A stretch of 64,000 nucleotides of DNA, taken from NCBI RefSeq assembly GCF_014256275.1, contig NZ_JACCFE010000002.1, positions 62,001 through 126,000 of the forward strand, written 5' to 3'. The position numbers and the translations under genes were made by a program. The notes beneath the pieces were generated by a model, which ran no database searches, was not told the DNA's origin, and saw only the letters and a program-made list of their open reading frames with translations. The DNA comes from Rhodococcus sp. 4CII (GTDB lineage: Bacteria; Actinomycetota; Actinomycetes; Mycobacteriales; Mycobacteriaceae). This document shows positions 18,736 to 27,234 of this stretch, piece by piece; within the stretch, counting starts at the first letter, position 1, and each line of letters begins with the position of its first letter.

Positions 18736-20093
18736 TTACGCGATTGAGTTCCGGGTGTCGACGTTGTGGGCGCCTACTGCCGGGCCACCGGCTGCGGGGC
18801 TCTGGTGCGTCTGGCGTGAGGAGACAGCGCGGGGAACGAGCGTCACGGCTGCGACACCGATGATGGCCGGGAGTGCGAAGGCGAGGAACTGCAGGTTCAG
18901 TGGTGCACCGGATGCAATGTACACGCCGTCGTAGAGTGGGCCGAGCACACCGCCGACCCTGCCGACTGCCAGCGCAAGTCCCAAACCTGTTGCGCGGCAG
19001 TAAGTCGGATAGTAGCTACCGACGTAAGCGAGGAGTATCTGCGATCCTTGTGTTCCGAACCCGGCCAGGGCGACGAGCAGGTACACCACAATTGTCGGCG
19101 GTGCCAGGCTCAGTGTCACGAGCGAGAGCGCCGCGGACCCCATCGCCACCATGCTCATGGACTTGAGCCCGAATCTGTCGGCGAGAATCGATGCGCCCAG
19201 TGAGCCGATCACGGCACCGGCGTTGAGGACGAGGACGAAGCTCAACGCAGAGGTCAACGGGTAGCCGGCGGTATGCAACAACTCCGGAAGCCAGGACGAG
19301 ACACCGAAGAACACCATCAGAGAGCAGAAGGTGGCGGTCCAGAAAAGAATGGTTGCTCGCCATGTGGACCGGCCGAACAGGGCGACCGCTTTGGATTCGG
19401 TTGCCTTGGCTCCGTCGCCGGGGGTCGATACCGGTTCGACGCGGAAACGCCGTTCGATTGTCGCCGCTTCGTCGTGGCGTCCTCTGGTGCGGAGGAACGC
19501 CGGCGATTCAGGGAGTTTCTTGATCAGGATGGGGACGACGACGAGCACGGGAGGGAATCCGGCGACGAACATTCCGCGGAATCCATAGCTCGGGACCAGC
19601 CAGGGGGAGCAATCCGCTGGCCATGCCGCCGAAACCGACGCCGACGAAGCTGATGGCCGCCGACCTGGCACGCCTGTTGGGCGGGGAGAACTCCAGCAGG
19701 ATGGCCATTGCAGTGGGCATCAGGGCTCCGGCGCCGAGGCCGACTACGAACCGGCCGATGCCGAATATTTCGGGTGAGGTGGCGAACGCGCACAGGCCCA
19801 TCGCCACGGAGAAGAGGACGACGCTGCAGATGATGGTTCGACGTCGGCCCCACCGGTCCCCCATCGAGGCTGCGAGCAGCGCTCCTGCTCCCATGCCGAA
19901 CACGGCGGCAGAGCCGAGGAAGCCGACTGCGGTGGGGTCGAGTCCCCATGGTTCGTACGTCAATAGCGACGGGCACGATGGTGCCTTACATGACAAGGTC
20001 GTAGCCCTCCAGGCAGAGGACAGTGAAGGCCAATGCAAGTAGCAGTGGCGAGGTTCTGGGAACTTCGGCGGGGGTAACTGGGGTCTGATCCAC
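18736..20093 (-). pseudogene. MFS transporter, aromatic acid:H+ symporter type, broken
   Basis: Starting at a GTG at 20093, the first membrane segment reads LLLALAFTVLCLEGYDLVM, the AAHS-type motif with acidic residues, then hits TAA where Tyr is expected. An extra C near 19981 shifts the frame; it continues with DPTAVGFLGSAAVFGMG, GDRWGRRRTI and FVVGLGAGALMPTAMA, then shifts again near 19605. The rest (GFRGMFVAGFPPVLVVV, FFGVSSWLPELLHTAG, AYVGSYYPTYCRATG) is continuous to 18736. Aromatic-acid uptake is the known role of the family. It lies at the downstream end of the minus-strand catabolic cluster, directly before the thiolase remnant. Confidence 0.8.
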
Positions 20094-20335
20094 GAGGGGT
20101 CCTTAGGTCGTAGCGCGTCGAACACGTGTGGCTGCGGCTGCTGCTGTTGAAACGATGGGGCACACACCGCGTGCGCCTGTAATTCGTTGACGCGGAGGGC
20201 CCAGATAGCTGAATTCGGTCAGCCGTGCAGAATGCTGTCTACCGATGGGTCGAGATTGTGTTTATGCGGCCGATAAGCTTATTGACTCGTTACCCTGTTA
20301 CTGCGCGATCGCTCGTATTCGATAGGAACGTGGAT

Positions 20336-21127
20336 TCAGTCGGACAGGGAGCGCCGCAATTGTGCGATATCGTTCTCGAGTCGGGCGACCAGATCCAAGG
20401 GTGTTTCAGGACCTGCCGCCGGGCCATCGGTACGGCGCAGCATGGATACCGCGCTGTCCGAAATTTGTTCGGCGATAGGTGAAATCGGATGGTTGTCCGC
20501 TGGCTCGAACCACCACGCGACCCAATTACACATGCCGAGGACCGACAGCGCTGCCACGCGTTCATCGACGGGTTTGAACTCTCCCTCGGCGATTCCTTGC
20601 GCGATGACCGATCGTACGATGGCCAGCGCTTCGCGCCTGCCGTGCAAGTATTCTTCTGTCAGTTCATCGGGCAGCGACGATGACGATCGGTCGAGTAGAC
20701 GGAATTCGCGTGGTTTCTTTGCTCGGTCGGTAACGATTACTGTCACGACCCTCGACAGTTTATCTGTCGCGGTCGCGTCTTCATCCATTTCGATGAACCG
20801 CATTTGCTCGACCAAGTTCGTCGTCATATGTGCGACGAGCTTGGCGAGGATGTCTTCTTTGCTGGACATGTAGTAGTACAGCGATTGTCGGCTCATTCCG
20901 ACCGAGTCGGCGATCTCTTGCGGCGTGGTTCCGGCGTAACCCTTCTCTGCGAACAAGGCCGAGGCGTGCGCGAGGATCTCGCTCTCCACCAGATCGCGCC
21001 GTGCAGAACGGCGCGATTGTCCGGTGTGTTCGTCAGCAGTCACATCGCCAATCCTATCGACCGGATTGGTACTGGAGTCGGCAGGTCTACCGTCGCGGTT
21101 CGCGCGTTCCGCGCGGCGGGTCGTCAT
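20336..21127 (-). CDS. TetR-family transcriptional regulator
   Basis: A 263-residue TetR regulator. The helix-turn-helix is TPQEIADSVGMSRQSLYYYMSSKEDILAKLV, preceded by about 40 mostly polar residues. The C-terminal ligand domain contains VLGMCNWVAWWFEPADNHP, which also occurs in similar form in the TetR at 32934-33728, so the two are paralogues. The ATG at 21127 overlaps the MaoC stop codon (ATGA), which makes this gene a translationally coupled member of the catabolic operon. A role in controlling this cluster in response to an acyl-CoA or aromatic ligand is likely but inferred. Confidence 0.85.
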   Translation of the reverse strand: MTTRRAERANRDGRPADSSTNPVDRIGDVTADEHTGQSRRSARRDLVESEILAHASALFAEKGYAGTTPQEIADSVGMSRQSLYYYMSSKEDILAKLVAHMTTNLVEQMRFIEMDEDATATDKLSRVVTVIVTDRAKKPREFRLLDRSSSSLPDELTEEYLHGRREALAIVRSVIAQGIAEGEFKPVDERVAALSVLGMCNWVAWWFEPADNHPISPIAEQISDSAVSMLRRTDGPAAGPETPLDLVARLENDIAQLRRSLSD

Positions 21128-21588
21128 GACGCCGTGTTCCTGACGTACATCTCGCACCGCAAACTGAATACCGTCTCCTCGCCCGCGGTGAGCTGCCCTG
21201 CGATGCAGACGAGGGATCGACCTGGCTTGTCGTGGCGAATGTCGACCACTGTCACCGAGCCGTGCAGTTCCATGCCGCCGCGGACTGGGCGGGGCAGTTC
21301 GATGTCGGAGATGCGCCGGCCAGCGATGACGGCCCACGAGGAGTAGATCGCGCTCGCGGCCAACCGCTGGAAGATGGCGAATGTGTGTACTCCGCTGGCG
21401 ATGATTCCACCGAAGTACCCCTCGCGAGCTACCTCGGGATCGCAGTGGAAAGGTTGCGGATCCCAGTGGTTGGAGAAGTCGATGATGTCGGACTCCGTCA
21501 CCGCAAACAACCCGAGATCGTATCTCTGGCCGATCTCGAGATCGTCCGCGGCGAGGGTGGCAGTACTTGCTGCGCTGTCGGATCGCAT
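21124..21588 (-). CDS. MaoC-like hot-dog dehydratase/hydratase
   Basis: A 154-residue single hot-dog domain. The pattern ITES...FSNHWDPQPFHCDPEVA and GGIIASGVHTFAIFQRL matches MaoC-type enoyl-CoA hydratases, with Asp and His in the usual catalytic area (DPQPFH). It starts one base after the hydrolase stop and its own stop overlaps the TetR start. In a CoA-dependent pathway it would hydrate an enoyl-CoA or dehydrate a hydroxyacyl-CoA. The substrate is unknown. Confidence 0.82.
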   Translation of the reverse strand: MRSDSAASTATLAADDLEIGQRYDLGLFAVTESDIIDFSNHWDPQPFHCDPEVAREGYFGGIIASGVHTFAIFQRLAASAIYSSWAVIAGRRISDIELPRPVRGGMELHGSVTVVDIRHDKPGRSLVCIAGQLTAGEETVFSLRCEMYVRNTAS

Positions 21589-21589
21589 C

Positions 21590-22828
21590 TCAGAACTTAT
21601 CTTTCAACCACGGCTCAATGACGCGCGCCGCGAGTTCATATCCGGTCGGATCGCCTTTGGTCAGAGGCTGACCGAAATGCTGACCGGGTACCGACTCGTA
21701 CCGTTTGTCCTTCGCTGCCAGCGCATCGAACATGCGACTGACGTCCGATGGGAACGCCGCCTGGTCACCGCTGAAGTCGACATACAGGGTGGGCACGTGG
21801 ACGCCTGCGGCGCAGCGGACGAAGTCGGCGTTGCTGCTGATGGCGGACCAGGTCGAGAGCCAGGCGTCGGGTGTGGTGAGCCTGCCGAAGCCGACCAGGC
21901 CGTAGTTGATCAGGTCAGGGCGGGCACCGAACAACGAACCGTAGGGCCGATCGTTGGGGTCCAACGAAAGGTCGATGCAGCGTGGGTCGGCGTTTGTGCG
22001 GTAGGTGGTGATGATGCGTGGGGCGAGCGATCGACGCCGGTCCTCGACCGCTCCTGTGACCGAGAACGAGGCCCGGTGGTCGAGGACTTCTTTGGCCATC
22101 TCTCGTGCGCGTGCGTCGATGCGCTCGACGCGGGTGTACTGCGCTTGCCGGTAGTGGTCGAGCCATTCGGCAGAGTAGGTCGACGACTGCGGCGGTGGTG
22201 CGAACCCGTTGGCGGGGTCGAACATGTCCAGCTCGGGGATCCGCGACATCGGATCGTCTTCGTCGGCGACCGACGGGTCGATGAGGCTGAGCAGAACCTT
22301 GCCTTGACCCGGGTGCGGCGCCATGAAGATCGCGCCGTCTGGCACCGGCATCTGCGCCCCGGATAGCGCCACCCGGCGGCCGGCTGGTGTGCTGTCTATC
22401 CGGAATTCCGGTTCGAGCGCTGCCTGTTCGATGTAGAAGGCGTACAGGGTGCCTCCACCCGAGTGGCCGAGTGTGACGATCTTGTCGAAACCGGCCTCGC
22501 GCAGGAACGTCATACCTGCAGCCACGTCGAGGATGGCCTGTTCGTGGACGAGATTGATATCGTTGTTGACCGACCGGCTGTCCTGCGTCCACACCGACAC
22601 CCCAGCCCGCAGCAGCCACGCGACCATAGGGTGGTGGGTCAGTGACTGCCGCGGGTGCATCAGGGTGACCACTGCCGTGGAGCCGCTGATGCGGTGGAGC
22701 ACGCCGTGCAGTTTGGCGCCGTCGAAGGCCCCCAGCTCATGCACGGTCGTCACAACGTCGCTGGGCATCTCGACGGTAGCGACATCCCGGCCGGCGCCGA
22801 GCCTGTCGACGGCGGTATCGGAACTCAT
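21590..22828 (-). CDS. Alpha/beta hydrolase, 412 residues
   Basis: A large alpha/beta hydrolase from the ATG at 22828, whose start overlaps the stop of the small gene before it (ATGA). The nucleophile elbow is GHSGGG, a likely acid is the Asp in YVDFSGDQAAF, and a likely His is in GQHFGQPL. About 150 residues between these form an extended lid region (from PDGAIFMAPHPGQGKVLLSL to ADPRCIDLSLDP). There is no signal peptide, so it probably acts in the cytoplasm. The family is broad; hydrolysis of a ring-cleavage product or a CoA thioester are both possible. Confidence 0.78.
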   Translation of the reverse strand: MSSDTAVDRLGAGRDVATVEMPSDVVTTVHELGAFDGAKLHGVLHRISGSTAVVTLMHPRQSLTHHPMVAWLLRAGVSVWTQDSRSVNNDINLVHEQAILDVAAGMTFLREAGFDKIVTLGHSGGGTLYAFYIEQAALEPEFRIDSTPAGRRVALSGAQMPVPDGAIFMAPHPGQGKVLLSLIDPSVADEDDPMSRIPELDMFDPANGFAPPPQSSTYSAEWLDHYRQAQYTRVERIDARAREMAKEVLDHRASFSVTGAVEDRRRSLAPRIITTYRTNADPRCIDLSLDPNDRPYGSLFGARPDLINYGLVGFGRLTTPDAWLSTWSAISSNADFVRCAAGVHVPTLYVDFSGDQAAFPSDVSRMFDALAAKDKRYESVPGQHFGQPLTKGDPTGYELAARVIEPWLKDKF

Positions 22829-23094
22829 GACGTACCGTCCGTCGCGGTCGCGGTCGGCTCGATAATCATTTCGGTCTTGTCCCAGGTGGTGATGCGGGCG
22901 CCGGACAGTGCGGCTACCGAGCTGAACCACACCGCGTTGCGGCAACCGGTGGCGTTTCGATCGATGATGATTTTGTCTTCGGCGCTGACCAGCAGGTACG
23001 GTCCGCGCCGAGTGATGGTCACATCGGGATTCTTGGCGGCGACTTCGGCGAGCGGGGTGAAGTCCTCTACGTCGAGGACGAACAGTGTGGTCAT
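22825..23094 (-). CDS. Small protein of unknown function (89 residues)
   Basis: I do not recognise this protein. It begins MTTLFVLDVEDFTPLAEVAA and has a central PYLLVSAEDKIIIDRNATG and a C-terminal AVWFSSVAALSGARITTWD. It looks like a small alpha/beta fold without signal or membrane segments. Its ATG overlaps the stop of the VOC gene and its stop overlaps the start of the hydrolase gene, so it is translated in series with both and is very probably real. The position suggests a dedicated partner or subunit for one of these enzymes. Confidence 0.7.
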   Translation of the reverse strand: MTTLFVLDVEDFTPLAEVAAKNPDVTITRRGPYLLVSAEDKIIIDRNATGCRNAVWFSSVAALSGARITTWDKTEMIIEPTATATDGTS

Positions 23095-23702
23095 GCGAAC
23101 GTCACCTCGGGAGCATCGTCCGCAAACTGCTCGGCAATGAGAACCGCCTTGCGCGCGTAGAACTTCTGCAGTGACGGTGAGTCCTCCTGGGAGACCTGCA
23201 GAAGCGCTTCGGCACTGATGCGAGCGTCGACATCGTCTTCGGGGGTGAGGGCGCGCAGGGGCCTGGTGATCTCGATCAAGTAGCCGTTGGGGTCAGTGAC
23301 GTAGATCGATTCGACCGTCTCGTGCCGGACCTGCAGCTCGCACTTGTAGTCGCTCGCGTCGAGCCTGCTGCGGTACTCCCGGAGGTGGTCCTCGGTATCA
23401 ACGTGGATGGCTAGATGCCGGGCGCGAGCCAGCAGATCAGCCTTCGCTGCGTCGACGGGCTCGACCGCTTCGGGCTTTTCGAGCCCGAAGTAGTAGAAGA
23501 ACGCCAAGCGGTCTCCGCTGCCGATGTCGAAGAAGAAGTGCACGAAGTCCGGATGCGCGGACGGGCCCCAGCCCAGCGCACACGTGGCGTGCACGACCGG
23601 GAACCCGAGCACGTCCCTATAGAACGCGATCGTGGCTGCCGGATCGAACGTGGGAAATGCTGCGTGGTCGACGCCGCGGACGACGTGGTCTAGCTCAGTC
23701 AT
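23091..23702 (-). CDS. VOC-superfamily protein (glyoxalase/dioxygenase fold)
   Basis: A 203-residue vicinal-oxygen-chelate protein. The first module has VDHAAFPTFDPAATIAFYRDVLGFPVVHA, the second ARHLAIHVDTEDHLREY and DPNGYLIEITRPL; metal ligands expected from the fold are the His in VDHAAF or HLAIHV and the Glu in LIEIT. A single pair of modules without the full extradiol signature makes a classical ring-cleavage dioxygenase unproven; isomerase or lyase chemistry is equally possible. The start at 23702 follows AGGAGG. A regulatory motif lies just upstream (23743-23756). Confidence 0.8.
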   Translation of the reverse strand: MTELDHVVRGVDHAAFPTFDPAATIAFYRDVLGFPVVHATCALGWGPSAHPDFVHFFFDIGSGDRLAFFYYFGLEKPEAVEPVDAAKADLLARARHLAIHVDTEDHLREYRSRLDASDYKCELQVRHETVESIYVTDPNGYLIEITRPLRALTPEDDVDARISAEALLQVSQEDSPSLQKFYARKAVLIAEQFADDAPEVTFA

Positions 23703-23742
23703 TGCAACCTCCTGCGCGGAATGACTCCACGATAGCTAATTC

Positions 23743-23756
23743 TGTCACTACTGTCT
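23743..23756. promoter_or_regulatory. Putative operator upstream of the VOC gene
   Basis: TGTCA-CTAC-TGTCT, one mismatch from the TGTCA-N4-TGTCA pattern seen at three other promoters of this cluster. It is about 40 bases upstream of the VOC start and overlaps the last codons of the acid ligase gene. Confidence 0.5.
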
Positions 23757-25445
23757 ATTATTAGTCATAGTCGCAGATTCCTTGACGGGTTCCGGGGTCA
23801 AGTGCTGCGCGATCGCGCTCAGACGCTTCTTGTCGAGCTTGCCGACCTGGCTGGCGCGCGGCATTTCGTCGACCCACTCGATGCGTTCGGGCCACTTGTA
23901 CTTCGCCACGCCGAGCGAGTCGAGGTATTCGCGAATGTCGTGAATGGTCGGCCGCTCACCCTTGGCCGAGTACACGAATGCGCAGGCCCGCTCCCCCAGT
24001 CGGTCGTCGGGCATAGCCACGAGCGCCGCCTCGTCGATAGACGGGTGCGAGACGAGCAGAAATTCGACTTCTTCGGCGTTGATCTTCTCGCCGCCGCGGT
24101 TGATGAGGTCCTTGATGCGGCCCTCGACGACCAAATTCGGTTCACCGTCGATAATTTGAACCGACGCCAGATCACCCGAGCGGTAGAAGCCGTCACTGGT
24201 GAAGGCGCGTTCGTTGTACTCGGGCGAGTCGAAGTATCCGCGGATCGTGTAAGGCCCGCGAGCGCACAGTTCCCCGACCTCACCCGCGGGAACCTCGTCC
24301 TCGTAGCCGGGCTGCAGAATGCGCACCTCGTCGTACGGGGAGATCGGCGAGCCGATGGACACCGACCGAACTGCCGCCGAGTCGTCGAGCTTGGTCACCG
24401 CGCACAGGCCTTCACCCATCCCGAAGAGCTGACCTGCCCAGATGTTCAGGTTCGTCAGCGCCGCAAAGTGCTCCGCAGGTACCTTCTTGCCGCTGAAGAC
24501 CACGCGGCGCAGATGCTTGGCCGCCGTCAGTTCCGGATCGATGGCGACGGCGTAGGCGAAGGGGCCGAGCACGATGTCGGACACTTCATGCTTGGCCATC
24601 ATCGGAATGACCGGAGGCAGGGCGGGAGGTCCGAGAATCGCTGCCGCGCCCACTGCGTGCGGCCCGTGGATTCCGCAGATGATTCCGGCGTTGTGCGAGA
24701 CCGGCCCGATGTAGGCCACCCGGGCCTTTTCGTCCCAGCCGAGTCTTTCGGCGTAGGCGCGGGCGTTGTACCAGTACTCGGCGTGCAGGCGCGGAATCAC
24801 CTTGGGCACTCCGGTGGTGCCGCCGGAGAGTTGCAGTACCGATACCGAATCGGGGTCGACCTCGGCTTGAATGGACGCCACCACTGCGCGGGCCTGATCG
24901 AGATCGACACCCTCGGCGAGCGAATCGATATCCTGCGCGGACGAACCCGCACCTTCGATCGCGAGGACGTGGCGAACGGATGGCAGTTCCTTCCGCATCT
25001 CGAGTGCGAAGGTCACGAGATCGAAGTTGGGGTTCTTTGCGTCGACCAGATGCAGCGCAGGCTGCGTCTGCCGGGCGATGGCGGAGATCTCGTGACGGCG
25101 GTGCAACGCGAGGGTGCAGATCGGGATCAATCCTGCCTTGAGCAGGCCGTACCAGGACACCACCGAGGACAGCGTGTTGTTGACCTGGAGGAGGACCGTT
25201 TCGCCGGGGCGCAGACCCACTCGGTTCAGGCCGGCGGCGAGAACGGTCGAGCGGTCGTCCAGCTCGGCGTAGGTCAACGACTCCTCCCCCACGATGAGGG
25301 CGACGCGCTCGGGGAATCGCTGGGCGGTGGCGGTGAACTCTTGCGAGAGCGTCGCAGTCCCCCACAGGCCGGCGCTTCGGTAACGCTCTTTGTCCGCTTC
25401 CGGAAACTGGACGACCTTCTCGTCGAGGAGTTTCAGCTCTGACAT
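23748..25445 (-). CDS. AMP-forming aryl/acyl acid ligase (DHB-AMP ligase-like)
   Basis: A 565-residue ANL-superfamily enzyme. The P-loop-like SGGTTGVPK, the GMGEG motif (the A5-type position), YRSGDLA and INRGGEKINAEEVE are present; the last is typical of the 2,3-dihydroxybenzoate/salicylate-AMP ligase branch. The C-terminal lysine region is KLDKKRLS. It would activate an aromatic or related carboxylic acid as the acyl-AMP and probably pass it to CoA. The ATG at 25445 lies two bases after the monooxygenase stop, with AGAAGG upstream; an in-frame ATG at 25472 would overlap that gene. The adjacent flavin monooxygenase resembles enzymes that act on aryl-CoA esters, so ligase and monooxygenase probably work in sequence. 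Confidence 0.85.
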   Translation of the reverse strand: MSELKLLDEKVVQFPEADKERYRSAGLWGTATLSQEFTATAQRFPERVALIVGEESLTYAELDDRSTVLAAGLNRVGLRPGETVLLQVNNTLSSVVSWYGLLKAGLIPICTLALHRRHEISAIARQTQPALHLVDAKNPNFDLVTFALEMRKELPSVRHVLAIEGAGSSAQDIDSLAEGVDLDQARAVVASIQAEVDPDSVSVLQLSGGTTGVPKVIPRLHAEYWYNARAYAERLGWDEKARVAYIGPVSHNAGIICGIHGPHAVGAAAILGPPALPPVIPMMAKHEVSDIVLGPFAYAVAIDPELTAAKHLRRVVFSGKKVPAEHFAALTNLNIWAGQLFGMGEGLCAVTKLDDSAAVRSVSIGSPISPYDEVRILQPGYEDEVPAGEVGELCARGPYTIRGYFDSPEYNERAFTSDGFYRSGDLASVQIIDGEPNLVVEGRIKDLINRGGEKINAEEVEFLLVSHPSIDEAALVAMPDDRLGERACAFVYSAKGERPTIHDIREYLDSLGVAKYKWPERIEWVDEMPRASQVGKLDKKRLSAIAQHLTPEPVKESATMTNNRQ

Positions 25446-25447
25446 CT

Positions 25448-27007
25448 TCAAATCCTTCTCGTGTCGAAACAAATCAGGTCCGTACGGAACGAGGCAAGGC
25501 CGGCGGCCAGGTCGTCGGTGAGCGCCTGCGGCGCTGCGACACGAACGGGGATGCCCAGCTCGAGGCGGATCCGCTCGGCGATGTCGAGTCGCTCGAGCAG
25601 GGCGGGGCGGGTCGGCGGGCCGGTAAGGGTGATCAGGGGCGCCCCGTCGGCCGAGCGGGACTTCACGGTTTCAACCAGGGCATCTGCGGCCGCGCCCCAG
25701 GGATCTACGATGTCGACCTCGACGGTGCCGGCCTGCCAGTCGGAGTTGTCCATGTCGGTCAGCCTGGAGACGGTGCGCACCGTGCCGTGGGAGAACGGTT
25801 GTTCAATGACCCATTGGGCGATGGTCGTTCCGGCGTCAATTCCGTCGAAGTCGCGTTGGGCGTGTACCGACATCGCGTCGCGGAAGACGTCGGGTTCGCG
25901 TGACTGGAATGCCTCGAGGGAGGTGTTGCCGGCCCGGGTGAGGAACGAGAGCATCATCTGTGCTGGTGTGAAGTCCAGTCGGCGGGTGTAGGACTCCCAC
26001 CAGAACTGGCTGCGTTCGGCGAGGTACTGCAGTCGCTCGACGGAGGGTCGGCGTTCTGTCTCGTACCGCACGAACGCATCTTCGACGCTCGCCTCTTCGG
26101 TGAGGGCCGTGGAGAGGGAGATCGCATCTTCCATGGCCAGCTTCGTGCCGGATCCAACCGAGTAGTGCGCGGTGTGCGCGGCGTCGCCGAGCAGCGCGAT
26201 TCGCCCGTGGTGCCAGGTCTTGCACTTGACGTTGCGGAACTGCGTCCATCGGGTGTTATTGCCCAACAACGGATGCCCCTGCAACTGTTCCTCGAATGTC
26301 TTTTCGAGGTAGTCGATGGCCACCTGGTCGGACTCGCCACGTGCGATCGTTTCGGCGGTGGCGTCGAAGCCGGCGGCGCGCCACGTTGCGGGGTCGGTTT
26401 CGACGAGGAACGTGCTCCGGTCCTCGCGGTAAGGGTATGCGTGCGTGGTGAACAGTCCGTGCTCGGTCTCTGCGGGCGCGAACAAGGCGTCGGGGAGCGG
26501 GAAGTCGGTTCCGCACCACAGGTACATCTGGCGGCCGAGTTCGACGTTCGCACCGAATTCTTCGCTGCGTTCCGTTCGGGTACGGCTGCCGACTCCGTCG
26601 GCTGCGATGATCACCTCGGCGTCGAGGTCGTCGATCGACACACGTTCGCCGAATCGGAGATCGACTCCGGCTTCGTTCGCTCTGGTGTAGAGAATCTCAA
26701 GCAGATCCGCGCGGGCGATAGCAGTCTGGCTGTTGCCGCCGAAACGGACCGATCCGGTGGAGGCGAACAGATGGGCGCCGTGGCCCTGGTAGGACGAGTT
26801 GGCGATCATCTCGAATGTCTTCGGGTCACTGTGGCCGAGGCTTTGCTGCGTACTCGTGCTCAGCCCGACTCCGAAGCCGAAGGTCGCCTGCGCCGGCCAC
26901 TCCTCGTAGAGAGTGACGGTCATCTCCGGGTTCTTCATTTGAAGTAGGAGCGCTACGTAGGCACCGCCGGGGCCTCCACCGAGGACGGCCACGGTCCGCG
27001 GGCTCAT
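25448..27007 (-). CDS. FAD-dependent monooxygenase resembling salicylyl-CoA 5-hydroxylase
   Basis: A 519-residue flavoprotein hydroxylase. The FAD-binding GGGPGG is at residues 10-15, followed by TFGFGVGLS, where SdgC-type CoA-ester hydroxylases have a closely similar FGWGVVFS. The second FAD motif is IALLGDAAHTAHYSVGSGTKLAMEDA. The C-terminal 130 residues (from VRTVSRLTDMDNSDW) are extra compared with simple salicylate hydroxylases. Known relatives hydroxylate aryl-CoA thioesters such as salicylyl-CoA. With an acid ligase immediately downstream the same logic is likely here, though the actual ring substrate is unknown. Its start codon overlaps the stop of a 10-codon leader frame (27004-27036). 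Confidence 0.82.
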   Translation of the reverse strand: MSPRTVAVLGGGPGGAYVALLLQMKNPEMTVTLYEEWPAQATFGFGVGLSTSTQQSLGHSDPKTFEMIANSSYQGHGAHLFASTGSVRFGGNSQTAIARADLLEILYTRANEAGVDLRFGERVSIDDLDAEVIIAADGVGSRTRTERSEEFGANVELGRQMYLWCGTDFPLPDALFAPAETEHGLFTTHAYPYREDRSTFLVETDPATWRAAGFDATAETIARGESDQVAIDYLEKTFEEQLQGHPLLGNNTRWTQFRNVKCKTWHHGRIALLGDAAHTAHYSVGSGTKLAMEDAISLSTALTEEASVEDAFVRYETERRPSVERLQYLAERSQFWWESYTRRLDFTPAQMMLSFLTRAGNTSLEAFQSREPDVFRDAMSVHAQRDFDGIDAGTTIAQWVIEQPFSHGTVRTVSRLTDMDNSDWQAGTVEVDIVDPWGAAADALVETVKSRSADGAPLITLTGPPTRPALLERLDIAERIRLELGIPVRVAAPQALTDDLAAGLASFRTDLICFDTRRI

Positions 27008-27036
27008 CGTCCCGATTCCGGGTTGTTGATGGACAT
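27004..27036 (-). CDS. Ten-codon leader frame coupled to the monooxygenase gene
   Basis: ATG at 27036 opens MSINNPESGR and ends at TGA (27006-27004), which overlaps the ATG of the monooxygenase (ATGA). The strong ribosome-binding site CGGAGG (27045-27050) is spaced correctly for the leader rather than for the monooxygenase. Translation of the monooxygenase therefore probably depends on ribosomes finishing this leader. It is too short to infer a product function. Confidence 0.45.
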   Translation of the reverse strand: MSINNPESGR

Positions 27037-27053
27037 GGCGTGAACCTCCGTGA

Positions 27054-27088
27054 TTGTCATTAATGACAAAAGATTGTCATAATTGTCA
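27054..27088. promoter_or_regulatory. Putative double operator upstream of the monooxygenase gene
   Basis: A perfect 16-bp palindrome TTGTCATTAATGACAA (27054-27069) is followed by TTGTCATAATTGTCAG (27074-27089), which contains TGTCA-TAAT-TGTCA. The sites lie 18-50 bases upstream of the leader start. The same half-site recurs at 23743, 31752 and 32794. Confidence 0.65.
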
Positions 27089-27234
27089 GACTCCCGTCAA
27101 GCCTGGTCAGCACAGTTGCGTATCGAGTTGCGCACAGTGTGGCGGCCACCTGGGGGCGCGGCCGGAGGCACTCCTCCGACCGCGACCCATGGGTTCCGCG
27201 ATCACTCGCAGTCGTTCGCGGGCGATCGATCAGC

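Noticed and set aside
23091..23702. Classical extradiol ring-cleavage dioxygenase
   Set aside because: The VOC fold is clear but the full extradiol signature and length are not; calling it a dioxygenase would go beyond the sequence.
23802..25442. A 546-codon plus-strand open frame opposite the acid ligase gene
   Set aside because: Antisense to a motif-complete ANL enzyme; the translation has no recognisable domain.
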